Below are positions 23,366 through 31,231 of a stretch of DNA of 49,294 bases, piece by piece. A program made the translations under genes and the position numbers. The DNA lies in assembly GCA_030681555.1 (NCBI GenBank), contig JAUXRW010000139.1, forward strand, positions 1 to 49,294, in the 5' to 3' direction. Source of the stretch: Acidimicrobiales bacterium (GTDB lineage: Bacteria; Actinomycetota; Acidimicrobiia; Acidimicrobiales; VFJN01). The notes beneath the pieces were generated by a model, which saw only the letters and a list, made by a program, of their open reading frames with translations, was not told where the DNA came from and searched no databases. Every line of letters begins with the position of its first letter. Within the stretch, counting starts at the first letter, position 1.

Positions 23366-25072
23366 ATGCCTCACCGCGCCGTGCGGTCCGCGGTCGTCGC
23401 CGTCGTCCTGGGGCTGCTCGTCGGCCTCCTTGCGCCCACGCCGACGGGCGCCGCTCCACCGCCGTACCTCCCGCCCGTCGAGGCCGCGGTGGTCGACGGG
23501 TTCCGCCCGCCGACCACGCCGTACGGACCGGGCAACCGCGGGCTGGAGTACGCCACGGCGCCCGGCACCGACGTTCGGGCGGCGGCGGACGGCCGGGTGA
23601 CGTTCGCCGGCAACGTCGCCGGGACGCGCCATGTCACGCTCCTCCACGCCGACGGGCTCCGCACCACCTACTCCTTCCTGGCGGAGATAGCGGTCGTCAC
23701 CGGCCAGGAGGTGCACCAGGGCGACGTGGTGGGGCGCACGGCCGGGCGGCTGCACTTCAGCGCTCGCGCCGGCGACAGTTACCTCGACCCGGCGGCGCTG
23801 TTCGGCGGCGGCCCCCCGAAGGTGCGCCTCGTCCCCTTCGACGAGCCGCCGGGGGCGGGTCCGTCCGGAGAGCGGAGCGCCATCCGACAGCTGCTCGGGG
23901 GCACCGTCGGCCTCGGCGCGGCGCTCGGCAGTGCGGTGGGTGGTGCCGTGGAGGGTGCGGTGGACGCCGGGACGGCGCTGGCCGGGTCGGCCGTCGACCA
24001 GACCGCAGCCTGGCTCGGGTCGAAGGCCCAGCTGCTGCGGACGATCGCGCACTACGCGCAGCGCTTCGCGCCGGTGCTCGCCACCATCGACCGCGTCCGC
24101 ACCGCCATCGACATCGTTCGCACGGCGTGGCAGGTGGCGCACCGGCAGTGCACCGACCCCGACGTGGTGGCGGAGCCCCCTGTCGAGCGGCGGGTGGCGC
24201 TGCTCGTGGCCGGGTTGGGGTCCACGAGCGAGGGCGCGGCCGTCGACGACGTCGACGTCGGCGCCTTGGGCTACGAGCCGGCCGACGTGCTGCGCTTCAG
24301 CTACGCCGGTGGGCGCACGGCGACAGCCGCCAGCGGCGAGCTGTCCCGGATCCCGTCCACCACCTACGACGCGGCCACGTCCCAGGGCGACCTCCGCGAG
24401 TCGGGCCGCCGGCTGGCCGACCTGGTCGAGGACGTGGCCGCCCGCGCCGAGGGCGCACCGATCGACCTCGTGGCCCACTCTCAGGGCGGCATCGTCGTCC
24501 GCCTCGCCCTGCTCGAGCTCGAGGCGCGCCACGGGGCCTCGTGGCTCGACCGGGTGGGGCTCGTGGCGACTCTCGGCACGCCCCATGGGGGCGCCGACGC
24601 GGCCACGGCGCTCCACGCCCTCTCGAAAACGCTGCCCGGCCGAATGACGCTCGACGTCGTCGACGACAGCGGTCTGCTGGCGATCTCGGCGAAGGCACCC
24701 AGTGCGGCCCAGCTGGGGGAGACCTCGGACGTCATCGAGCAGCTGGCGGATCGCCCCCTGCCGGTCGGGGTCGATGCGATCTCGATCGCCGCTCGCGGTG
24801 ACCTCATCGTGCCCGTCCCCCGCACCGAGCTCGATGGGGCCCCGCAGGTGGTCGTGCCGCTCCTCGGACCCACCGCCCACGACCGGCTGCCGGGCAGTCC
24901 CGAGGCGCAGCAGGAGCTGGCCTTCGCGCTGGCCGGGCGGCCGCCGCGCTGCCGGTCCTTCGGCGATGCCCTCAGCGATCAGCTCGTCGGCGAGGGCATC
25001 AGCCTCGGCGAGGACGCCGCCGGGGCGTTCGCCTGGGGGCTCACGGCCCGGCCTGCGTTGGCCCCCCGGTGA
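23366..25072 (+). CDS. Secreted protein: degenerate LytM/M23 domain fused to alpha/beta hydrolase
   Basis: A 568-residue exported protein with a signal peptide at about residues 1-30 (VVAVVLGLLVGLLAPTPTGAA). Residues about 50-145 follow the M23/LytM beta-barrel pattern (APGTDVRAAADGRVTFAGNV, GLRTTYSFL, GRTAGRLHFSARAGDSYLDP). The zinc ligands are changed, however: HxxxD reads N57/E61 and the HxH reads R128-L-H130. An Ala/Gly-rich linker follows to about residue 265. The rest is an alpha/beta hydrolase with the nucleophile S372 in VAHSQGGIVVRL and a following GTPHGG, as in lipase or PGAP1-like esterases. It precedes rpsB, where actinobacteria often have an M23 gene. A cell-wall or lipid esterase is likely; the substrate is unknown. 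Confidence 0.8.
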   Translation: MPHRAVRSAVVAVVLGLLVGLLAPTPTGAAPPPYLPPVEAAVVDGFRPPTTPYGPGNRGLEYATAPGTDVRAAADGRVTFAGNVAGTRHVTLLHADGLRTTYSFLAEIAVVTGQEVHQGDVVGRTAGRLHFSARAGDSYLDPAALFGGGPPKVRLVPFDEPPGAGPSGERSAIRQLLGGTVGLGAALGSAVGGAVEGAVDAGTALAGSAVDQTAAWLGSKAQLLRTIAHYAQRFAPVLATIDRVRTAIDIVRTAWQVAHRQCTDPDVVAEPPVERRVALLVAGLGSTSEGAAVDDVDVGALGYEPADVLRFSYAGGRTATAASGELSRIPSTTYDAATSQGDLRESGRRLADLVEDVAARAEGAPIDLVAHSQGGIVVRLALLELEARHGASWLDRVGLVATLGTPHGGADAATALHALSKTLPGRMTLDVVDDSGLLAISAKAPSAAQLGETSDVIEQLADRPLPVGVDAISIAARGDLIVPVPRTELDGAPQVVVPLLGPTAHDRLPGSPEAQQELAFALAGRPPRCRSFGDALSDQLVGEGISLGEDAAGAFAWGLTARPALAPR

Positions 25073-25087
25073 GGCCACCGCTAGCAT
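25058..25087 (+). promoter_or_regulatory. rpsB promoter (-35 TTGGCC, -10 TAGCAT)
   Basis: TTGGCC (25058-25063) and TAGCAT (25082-25087) are separated by 18 bp, one of the best sigma-70-like pairs in the window. It implies a 5' leader of about 140 nt before rpsB, long enough for ribosomal protein autoregulation by S2; I see no recognisable conserved leader motif. Confidence 0.5.
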
Positions 25088-25234
25088 CGCCCGTCGGCCT
25101 GGCAACCGCCTGGCTGATCCACACACACTGCACCCGGGCCATCCCGCGGTCGCCACCTCCGGTCCGCCGGTGGAGGCGCCAGGCCCGGCGTCGGCACCCA
25201 TCGCCGGCACAGCAACCGAGGGAAGGAGCCCATC

Positions 25235-26251
25235 GTGGCCGTCGTCACCATGAAGCAGCTACTGGAGGCAGGTGTCCACTTCGGGCACCAGACCCGGCGG
25301 TGGAACCCGAAGATGAAGCGGTTCATCTTCGGTGAGCGCAACGGCATCTACATCATCGACCTGCAGCAGACGCTGGGTCGGATCGAGACCGCCTACACCT
25401 TCGTCCGCGACCTCGTCGCCGACGGCGGCACTATCCTCTTCATCGGCACCAAGAAGCAGGCCCAGGACCCGATCCAGTCCTACGCCGAGAAGGTTGGCAT
25501 GCCGTACATCAACCAGCGCTGGCTGGGCGGCATGCTCACGAACTTCGAGACCATCGGGAAGCGCGTCTCCAAGATGCAGGAGTACCGGCGCATGCGGGCG
25601 TCCGGCGAGTTCGACGCGATGCCCAAGAAGGAGGCCCTGCTCCTCAGCCGTGAGCTCGAGAAGCTCGAGCGCAACCTGGGCGGCATCGCCCAGATGGAGC
25701 GCCTGCCCGACGCCGTGTTCATCCTCGATACGAAGAAGGAGCACATCGGCGTCACCGAGGCCAACAAGCTCGGTATCCCGATCATCGCCGTGGTCGACAC
25801 CAACTGCGACCCCGACGTGATCCAGTTCGTCATCCCCGGCAACGACGACGCCATCCGCTCGGGCAACCTGATGTGCCGGGTGATCGCCGACGCCGTCGAG
25901 GAGGGGCGCTTCATCGCCTCACGCAAGGGCACCGGCACCGCGCCGCCCCAGGAGCGCACCGAGGACGAGGAGGCACGGGTTGCCGCCGACCAGGCCGAGG
26001 CCCGCCGCCAGGCGCTGCTCGCCCAGCAGGAGCGCGAGGCCCGCATCGCCGCCGGCCAGGCCCCCGCCGGGGGGCCGAACCGCCCGATCCCGCCGCCCCC
26101 CGCCGTGGCCGAGGCCCCTGCCTCCGCGGCCCTCACCGGCGAAGCCGAGGCCGCTGTCCCGGAGGTTGCTGTCCCGGAGGTTGCTGTCCCGGAGGCCGCT
26201 GTCCCGGAGGCCGCTGCCGCGGAGGCTCCCGAGGCGCCGGCCGAGGGCTGA
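25235..26251 (+). CDS. rpsB: 30S ribosomal protein S2 with repetitive C-terminal extension
   Basis: S2 is needed for binding of S1-like proteins and initiation on the 30S subunit. The core of about 230 residues is typical: [56 protein letters not shown] and [18 protein letters not shown]. It begins at GTG 25235 with AAGGAG upstream. The C-terminal 100 or so residues are an extra tail: a charged coiled coil ([20 protein letters not shown]), then Pro/Ala-rich sequence and five copies of a [10 protein letters not shown]-like unit from a 15-bp DNA repeat. tsf follows 57 bp downstream, as usual. Confidence 0.96.
   Translation: MAVVTMKQLLEAGVHFGHQTRRWNPKMKRFIFGERNGIYIIDLQQTLGRIETAYTFVRDLVADGGTILFIGTKKQAQDPIQSYAEKVGMPYINQRWLGGMLTNFETIGKRVSKMQEYRRMRASGEFDAMPKKEALLLSRELEKLERNLGGIAQMERLPDAVFILDTKKEHIGVTEANKLGIPIIAVVDTNCDPDVIQFVIPGNDDAIRSGNLMCRVIADAVEEGRFIASRKGTGTAPPQERTEDEEARVAADQAEARRQALLAQQEREARIAAGQAPAGGPNRPIPPPPAVAEAPASAALTGEAEAAVPEVAVPEVAVPEAAVPEAAAAEAPEAPAEG
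26153..26227 (+). repeat. 15-bp in-frame tandem repeat in rpsB
   Basis: Five units of GCTGTCCCGGAGGTT or close variants: two identical, two with CC at the end, and one more diverged. They encode the Ala-Val-Pro-Glu-Val/Ala repeats in the S2 tail. Confidence 0.88.
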
Positions 26252-26308
26252 CGCCCACCTCCCCCCGCACGACCAGCCTGCGCCGCAGGAGAGGAGCAAC
26301 CCCCCACG

Positions 26309-27100
26309 ATGTCGATCTCAGCCAAGGACGTGCAGTCCCTCCGCCAGGCCACGGGCGCCGGGATGATGGACGCCAAGCGCGCCCTCGAGGAGACCGGCGG
26401 CGACTTCGACGCCGCGGCCAAGGCGCTTCGGGAGAAGGGGCTGGCCAAGTCCGTCGACCGCTCCGACCGGGAGAACACCCAGGGTGCCGTAGCCGTCGGT
26501 TCGGCCGACGGCGTCGCCGCCATCGTCGAGCTCAAGTGCGAGACCGACTTCGTGGCGAAGTCCGACGGCTTCCTCGAGGTTCTCGACGAGCTGTTCGCGG
26601 CCGTCCTCGCCGACGGCGAGGACGCGATCGACGCCCGCCGCGAGCAGGTCGACGACCTGAAGGTGACTCTCAAGGAGAACATCGACGTCGGTCGGGTGAT
26701 CCGCATCGAGGTAGGCCCGGCGCAGGTCGCCGACACCTACCTGCACAAGCAGGAGGGCCGGGGTGTGAACGCAGTGGTGGTCGTGCTCGACGGCGGCGAC
26801 GCGGCGCTGGCCCACGAGATCGCGGTGCACGCCGCATTCGCCAAGCCCCGGTACCTGACCCGCGAGGACGTCGACCCGGCGGCGGCGGCCGAGGAGCGGT
26901 CGACGCTCGAGGCCATCACCCGGGCCGAGGGCAAGCCCGAGCAGGCCATCGAGAAGATCGTCGATGGGCGGCTCAACGCCTGGTACAAGGACCAGGTGCT
27001 CCTGGAGCAGCCGTTCGTGCGAGACGACAAGCGGTCCATCAGCCAGCTGCTCGGGGGCGCCACCATCGCCCGCTTCGCCCAGGTGTACATCGGCTCTTGA
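26309..27100 (+). CDS. tsf: Elongation factor Ts
   Basis: EF-Ts is the nucleotide exchange factor for EF-Tu. The 263-residue protein opens with the UBA-like domain (ISAKDVQSLRQATGAGMMDA, LEETGGDFDAAAKALREKG). The signature ELKCETDFVAKSDGF (about residues 73-87) contains the TDFV motif that contacts EF-Tu, and the two core subdomains follow. GGAGAGGAG is upstream of the ATG. Its stop codon overlaps the TTG start of pyrH (TTGA). Confidence 0.96.
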   Translation: MSISAKDVQSLRQATGAGMMDAKRALEETGGDFDAAAKALREKGLAKSVDRSDRENTQGAVAVGSADGVAAIVELKCETDFVAKSDGFLEVLDELFAAVLADGEDAIDARREQVDDLKVTLKENIDVGRVIRIEVGPAQVADTYLHKQEGRGVNAVVVVLDGGDAALAHEIAVHAAFAKPRYLTREDVDPAAAAEERSTLEAITRAEGKPEQAIEKIVDGRLNAWYKDQVLLEQPFVRDDKRSISQLLGGATIARFAQVYIGS

Positions 27101-27813
27101 GCAGCCCTCGGTACGCCCGGATCCTGCTGAAGCTGTCCGGCGAGGCGTTCGCCGGCAAGGACAACCCCATCGACGGCCGGGTGGCCGAGTTCGTGGCTGG
27201 CGAGATCGCGGAGGCCCGCGCACTCGGCGTGGACGTGGCCGTGGTGGTAGGCGGCGGAAACATCTGGCGGGGCATGACGGGCGCCGGGTCCGGCATGGAC
27301 CGCGCCCAGGCGGACTACATGGGCATGCTGGCCACGGTCATCAACGCCCTGGCCCTGCAGGACACGCTGGAGCGCCTCGGTCAGCCCACGCGCGTGCAGT
27401 CGGCCATCCACATGGCGCAGGTCGCCGAGCCATACATCCGGCGCAAGGCCATCCGCCACCTCGAGAAGGGCCGCGTCGTGATCTTCGCAGGCGGCACCGG
27501 CAACCCGTTCTTCACCACCGACACAGCGGCGGCACTGCGAGCCGTCGAGCTGGAGGCCGACGCGATGCTGCGCGGCACCCACTCCGGCGTCGACGGGCTG
27601 TACACCGACGACCCCCGCACGAACCCCGAGGCCACCCTCATCGACGAGGTCACCTATCTCGACGTCCTCAACCGGGGCCTGAAGGCGATGGACTCCACCG
27701 CGATCACCCTCTGCATGGACAACCAGCTCCCGATCGTGATGTTCGACCTCCTCGGGAAGGGCAACGTCAAAGCCATCCTCGAGGGGAAGTCCATCGGTAC
27801 TGTGGTCCGATGA
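27097..27813 (+). CDS. pyrH: Uridylate kinase
   Basis: UMP kinase phosphorylates UMP to UDP. The ORF track begins far upstream at 25873; the true start is TTG 27097, overlapping the tsf stop, giving 238 residues beginning SSPRYARILLKLSGEAFAG. Conserved amino-acid-kinase motifs are present: VAVVVGGGNIWRG, RVQSAIHMAQVAEPYIRRKA, VVIFAGGTGNPFFTTDTAA and VDGLYTDDPRTNPEA. The tsf-pyrH-frr order is universal in this context and indicates an operon. Confidence 0.95.
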   Translation: MSSPRYARILLKLSGEAFAGKDNPIDGRVAEFVAGEIAEARALGVDVAVVVGGGNIWRGMTGAGSGMDRAQADYMGMLATVINALALQDTLERLGQPTRVQSAIHMAQVAEPYIRRKAIRHLEKGRVVIFAGGTGNPFFTTDTAAALRAVELEADAMLRGTHSGVDGLYTDDPRTNPEATLIDEVTYLDVLNRGLKAMDSTAITLCMDNQLPIVMFDLLGKGNVKAILEGKSIGTVVR

Positions 27814-27834
27814 CCGCTGGGGGTTGTGCCGCCG

Positions 27835-28398
27835 ATGTCCACTGAGCTGATCAAGCTCGTGCTGGACGACTCGGCCGAGAAGATGCACAAGGCGGTTGAG
27901 CACGCCCGGGCGGAGTTCTCGAGCATCCGCACAGGCCGGGCGGCCCCCGCCCTGGTCGAGAAGCTCGTCGTGGAGTACTACGGGAGCGAGGTGCCGCTCC
28001 AGCAGCTGGCTGGCTTCCAGGTGCCCGAGGCTCGCATGCTGATCATCAACCCGTACGACAAGGGCTCGCTCGGCGCCATCGAGAAGGCGCTGCAGCACTC
28101 CGACCTCGGCCTCAACCCGAGCAACGACGGCCAGGTGATCCGCCTCACCTTCCCGCACCTCACCGCCGAGCGCCGCAAGGAGCTGGTCAAGGTGGTGAAG
28201 GCCATGGCCGAGGACGGCCGCGTGGCCATCCGCAACATCCGCCGGGCGGCCCGCCACGAGCTCGACCAGTTCGCCGGCGACACGCCCGAGGACGACATCA
28301 GTCGCGCTGAGAAGGAGCTCGACAAGCTCACCCACGCCCAGGAGGCAGAGATCGTGAAGGCGCTCGAGCAGAAGGAACTGGAGCTGCTCGAGGTCTGA
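27835..28398 (+). CDS. frr: Ribosome recycling factor
   Basis: RRF splits post-termination ribosomes together with EF-G. The 187-residue protein has the expected length and motifs: KMHKAVEHARAEFSSIRTGRA (about residues 15-35), YYGSEVPLQQLAGFQVPEAR, NPSNDGQVIRLTFPHLTAERR and the C-terminal coiled coil. The track starts at GTG 27826; ATG 27835 matches the usual N-terminus and has a G-run about 11 nt upstream, so the start is uncertain by three codons. A strong GC hairpin lies after the stop. Confidence 0.95.
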   Translation: MSTELIKLVLDDSAEKMHKAVEHARAEFSSIRTGRAAPALVEKLVVEYYGSEVPLQQLAGFQVPEARMLIINPYDKGSLGAIEKALQHSDLGLNPSNDGQVIRLTFPHLTAERRKELVKVVKAMAEDGRVAIRNIRRAARHELDQFAGDTPEDDISRAEKELDKLTHAQEAEIVKALEQKELELLEV

Positions 28399-28404
28399 CC
28401 CGTC

Positions 28405-28421
28405 GGCCCGGGCCCCGGGCC
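28405..28421 (+). terminator. GC hairpin between frr and cdsA
   Basis: GGCCCGG-GCC-CCGGGCC is a perfect 7-bp all-GC stem with a 3-nt loop just after the frr stop. No U-run follows and the cdsA ribosome binding site is 22 bp downstream, so partial termination or mRNA processing is as likely as full termination. Confidence 0.4.
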
Positions 28422-28454
28422 CAGGGGCGAACAGCCGAAGCCAAGGAGGGTCCT

Positions 28455-30023
28455 GTGGACCACGAACGCCGATTCGACCGAGGAGACAAGCGCACCAACC
28501 CGCCGAGCGAGGGCGTGCGCATTATCGGCGCCGAGGAGGCCGCCGAGGCCCTCGAGCGGGGCGACGTCGCCCAGCGCCGGGGGGACGACCAGCCCCGCTA
28601 CGGCGACCGCCCGGCGCCGCCTGCCAGCGACGGGCCCCGGCCCGTGTTGCGCTTCCCCCTCGGGTCATCCTCCGACCCCACGGACATCGCGCGGCCCCCG
28701 GTCGCAGAGCCGATCTCCGAGCCCGTCGAGCTGCCCCACTGGACGCAGCCGCCCACCGGCCAGGTGCCGCAGATCCTCCCCGATCCACCGGCCGCCCAGG
28801 GCGACGACCTGGAAGACTGGGCCAGCTTCGCCACCTCCGCCCCACGCTGGCGTGACGATGCCGGGCGGGAGACGTCCGGCGGAGGTTTCGACGAGGCCGG
28901 CTGGGGCGACGAGGGCGGTTCGCGCCTCGGCGCCCTCGACGACCGCGAGCGGCCCACGCACGACGACTTCTTCTCCTTCGCCGACATCGACGAGCGACCG
29001 TCGCGATCGGTGTTCGCCGACATCGAGGAGGATCCGGCGCCGGTCGCGCCGCCGCCCATCGACGACGAGTGGGACGACCAGCCCGGCTTCCTCGAGGAGC
29101 CCGAGCCCTACGACGACCCGCCGACGCGTCGCGTGGCCACGGGCCAGCGCATCGGCCGGGCGTCCACCGGTTCCCACCGCGCCACCCGGTCGGGAGGCGG
29201 GGCCGGCGGCGACCGCGACCTCGGCCAGGCGGCGATCGTCGGCGTGGCCTTCCTCGCCGTCGCCGCGATCCTCTTCAGGGTCGGTCCGAACGCGGCGATG
29301 CTCCTCGTGACCGCCGTCATCGGCCTCGCGGCCGCCGAGCTGTTCACGATCCTCCGCCAGGCCGGCTACCACCCGATCACCCTCGCGGGCATCACCGGCA
29401 GCGTCGGGTTGGTGCTCGGCGCCTACAACTGGGGCTACGAGGCCGTGCCCACCGTGCTGTTCCTCACGACGGCCGTCTGCCTGCTGACCTACCTCGTGGG
29501 AGCGGCCACGGAGACCCCGGTGATGAGCATCGGCGTCACGTTGCTGGGCGTGCTCTGGGTGGGCCTCTTCGGTTCGTTCGCAGGCCTGATGCTCAGCCTG
29601 CAGGACCCCGGCCTCGGGATCCTGATGGCCGCCATCCTCGGGACGGTCGGCTACGACGTCGGCGGCCTCTTCATCGGGAAGAACGCCGGCCGCCAACCGC
29701 TCTCGGCGGTGAGCCCCAACAAGACGGTGGAGGGGCTGGTCGGAGGCGGTGTCGTCGCCGTGCTGGTCGTCGTCATCGTCAGCTCGGTCGTCGGTCTCGG
29801 CCCCATCGACTCGGTGCCCGAGGGCTTGCTCGTCGGGCTCGCCATCGCCGTCGCCGCCCCGCTGGGCGACCTCTGCCAGTCATTGGTGAAGCGGGACCTC
29901 GGTGTGAAGGACATGGGCTCGGTCCTCCCCGGCCACGGTGGCCTCATGGACCGCTTCGACGGGCTGCTGTTCGTGCTGCCCACGGTGTGGCTGCTGGCCG
30001 TCTACCGCGACTTCTTCGTCTGA
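28455..30023 (+). CDS. cdsA: Phosphatidate cytidylyltransferase with long N-terminal extension
   Basis: CdsA makes CDP-diacylglycerol from phosphatidic acid and CTP in the membrane. The C-terminal 265 or so residues are the enzyme: about eight membrane helices from residue 258 onward and the family signature at the end (LVKRDLGVKDMGSVLPGHGG followed by LMDRFDG). The first 245 residues are an unusual, disordered extension rich in Asp, Pro, Arg and Glu, with motifs such as DDFFSFADIDERPSRSVF that are acidic and partly aromatic. Typical CdsA is 260-300 residues. The GTG start follows AAGGAGG at 5 nt, a very strong signal, so the extension is translated. It uses the pathway fed by PlsX. Confidence 0.93.
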   Translation: MDHERRFDRGDKRTNPPSEGVRIIGAEEAAEALERGDVAQRRGDDQPRYGDRPAPPASDGPRPVLRFPLGSSSDPTDIARPPVAEPISEPVELPHWTQPPTGQVPQILPDPPAAQGDDLEDWASFATSAPRWRDDAGRETSGGGFDEAGWGDEGGSRLGALDDRERPTHDDFFSFADIDERPSRSVFADIEEDPAPVAPPPIDDEWDDQPGFLEEPEPYDDPPTRRVATGQRIGRASTGSHRATRSGGGAGGDRDLGQAAIVGVAFLAVAAILFRVGPNAAMLLVTAVIGLAAAELFTILRQAGYHPITLAGITGSVGLVLGAYNWGYEAVPTVLFLTTAVCLLTYLVGAATETPVMSIGVTLLGVLWVGLFGSFAGLMLSLQDPGLGILMAAILGTVGYDVGGLFIGKNAGRQPLSAVSPNKTVEGLVGGGVVAVLVVVIVSSVVGLGPIDSVPEGLLVGLAIAVAAPLGDLCQSLVKRDLGVKDMGSVLPGHGGLMDRFDGLLFVLPTVWLLAVYRDFFV

Positions 30024-30040
30024 CCGTTTCGTCCGGCCAA

Positions 30041-30046
30041 TAGGCT
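30041..30046 (+). promoter_or_regulatory. -10 hexamer for dxr (leaderless)
   Basis: TAGGCT ends 6 nt before GTG 30053 (3 nt before GTG 30050). The spacing common to other genes here favours 30053 as the start. Confidence 0.4.
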
Positions 30047-30052
30047 GCGGTG

Positions 30053-31231
30053 GTGAGCGTCACCACCGTCTCGATCGCAGGATCGACGGGGTCGATCGGT
30101 ACTCAGACGCTCGAGGTGGTGGCGGCGGAGCCGGAGCGGTTCGAGGTCGCCGCCCTCGGCGCCGGCTCGTCGGTCGAGGCGCTCGCCGCCCAAGCCTGGC
30201 AGTGGTCGCCGAAGGTGGTGGCCATCGCCGACGCGTCCCTGGCCGGCGCCCTGGCGGCAGCGGTGCCGCCCGGCACCGAGGTGGTGGCCGGACCCGACGC
30301 CCTCGCCTCGATTGCGCCCGTCGCCGACGTGTGCGTGAACGGCGTGGTCGGGTTCGCCGGGCTGGGGGTCACGCTCGCCACCCTGGAAGCGGGGCGTCGG
30401 CTGGCGCTGGCCAACAAGGAGTCGCTCATCGCGGGTGGTCCGGTGGTGCGCCAGGTGCGCGACCGTCCCGGTGCGGGCGACCTCGTCCCCGTCGACAGCG
30501 AGCACTGCGCCGTCCACCAGTGCCTCCGGGCCCAGCACCCCGACGCCCGGGCCGGCGAGTGGGTGTCCCGGATCGTGCTCACCGCCTCGGGTGGCCCGTT
30601 CCGCGAGCGCAGCCGGAGCGATCTCCAGGCGGTGACGGTAGAGGAGGCTCTGGACCACCCCACCTGGTCCATGGGCCCGAAGATCACGGTCGACTCCTCG
30701 ACCCTGATGAACAAGGGCCTCGAGGTGATCGAGGCCCATGAGCTGTTCGGGGTCGGCTACGACCAGATCGAGGTCGTCGTGCACCCGCAGTCGATCGTGC
30801 ACTCGATGGTCGAGCTCACCGACGGCGCCACCATCGCCCAGCTGTCAACCCCTGACATGCGCCTGCCGATCGCCTACGCGCTGGCCTACCCGGAGCGGAT
30901 CGGCACGCCGTTCGGGGCGATCGACTGGGCCCGGCTGGGGCGCCTGGACTTCGAGCCGCCCGATCTGGAGGCGTTCCCCTGCCTCGGCCTGGCCTACGCC
31001 GCCGGGCGGTCCGGCGGGCTCGCCCCTGCCTGGCTGAACGCGGCCAACGAGGTCGCCGTCGCCGCGTTCCTGGCGGGCCGGATCCGCTGGGTCGCCATCC
31101 CCGACGTACTGGAAGCCACCCTGGCCCGGCATGATGGGGGGACAGCCACGAGCGTCGACGAGGTGATCGACGCCGACCGCCGGGCCCGCGAGGTCGCCCA
31201 GGCGCTCATCGACGAGAGGTTCAGCGATTGA
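30053..31231 (+). CDS. dxr: 1-deoxy-D-xylulose 5-phosphate reductoisomerase
   Basis: Dxr converts DXP to MEP using NADPH, the first committed step of the MEP isoprenoid pathway; ispG of the same pathway is two genes downstream. The 392-residue protein has the NADPH-binding IAGSTGSIGTQTLEVV near the start, LALANKESLIAGG, the metal site PVDSEHCAVHQCL, KITVDSSTLMNKGLEVIEAH and VVHPQSIVHSMVEL. GTG 30050 and 30053 are both possible starts. The stop overlaps the next start (TTGA), so the protease gene is translationally coupled. Confidence 0.96.
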   Translation: MSVTTVSIAGSTGSIGTQTLEVVAAEPERFEVAALGAGSSVEALAAQAWQWSPKVVAIADASLAGALAAAVPPGTEVVAGPDALASIAPVADVCVNGVVGFAGLGVTLATLEAGRRLALANKESLIAGGPVVRQVRDRPGAGDLVPVDSEHCAVHQCLRAQHPDARAGEWVSRIVLTASGGPFRERSRSDLQAVTVEEALDHPTWSMGPKITVDSSTLMNKGLEVIEAHELFGVGYDQIEVVVHPQSIVHSMVELTDGATIAQLSTPDMRLPIAYALAYPERIGTPFGAIDWARLGRLDFEPPDLEAFPCLGLAYAAGRSGGLAPAWLNAANEVAVAAFLAGRIRWVAIPDVLEATLARHDGGTATSVDEVIDADRRAREVAQALIDERFSD

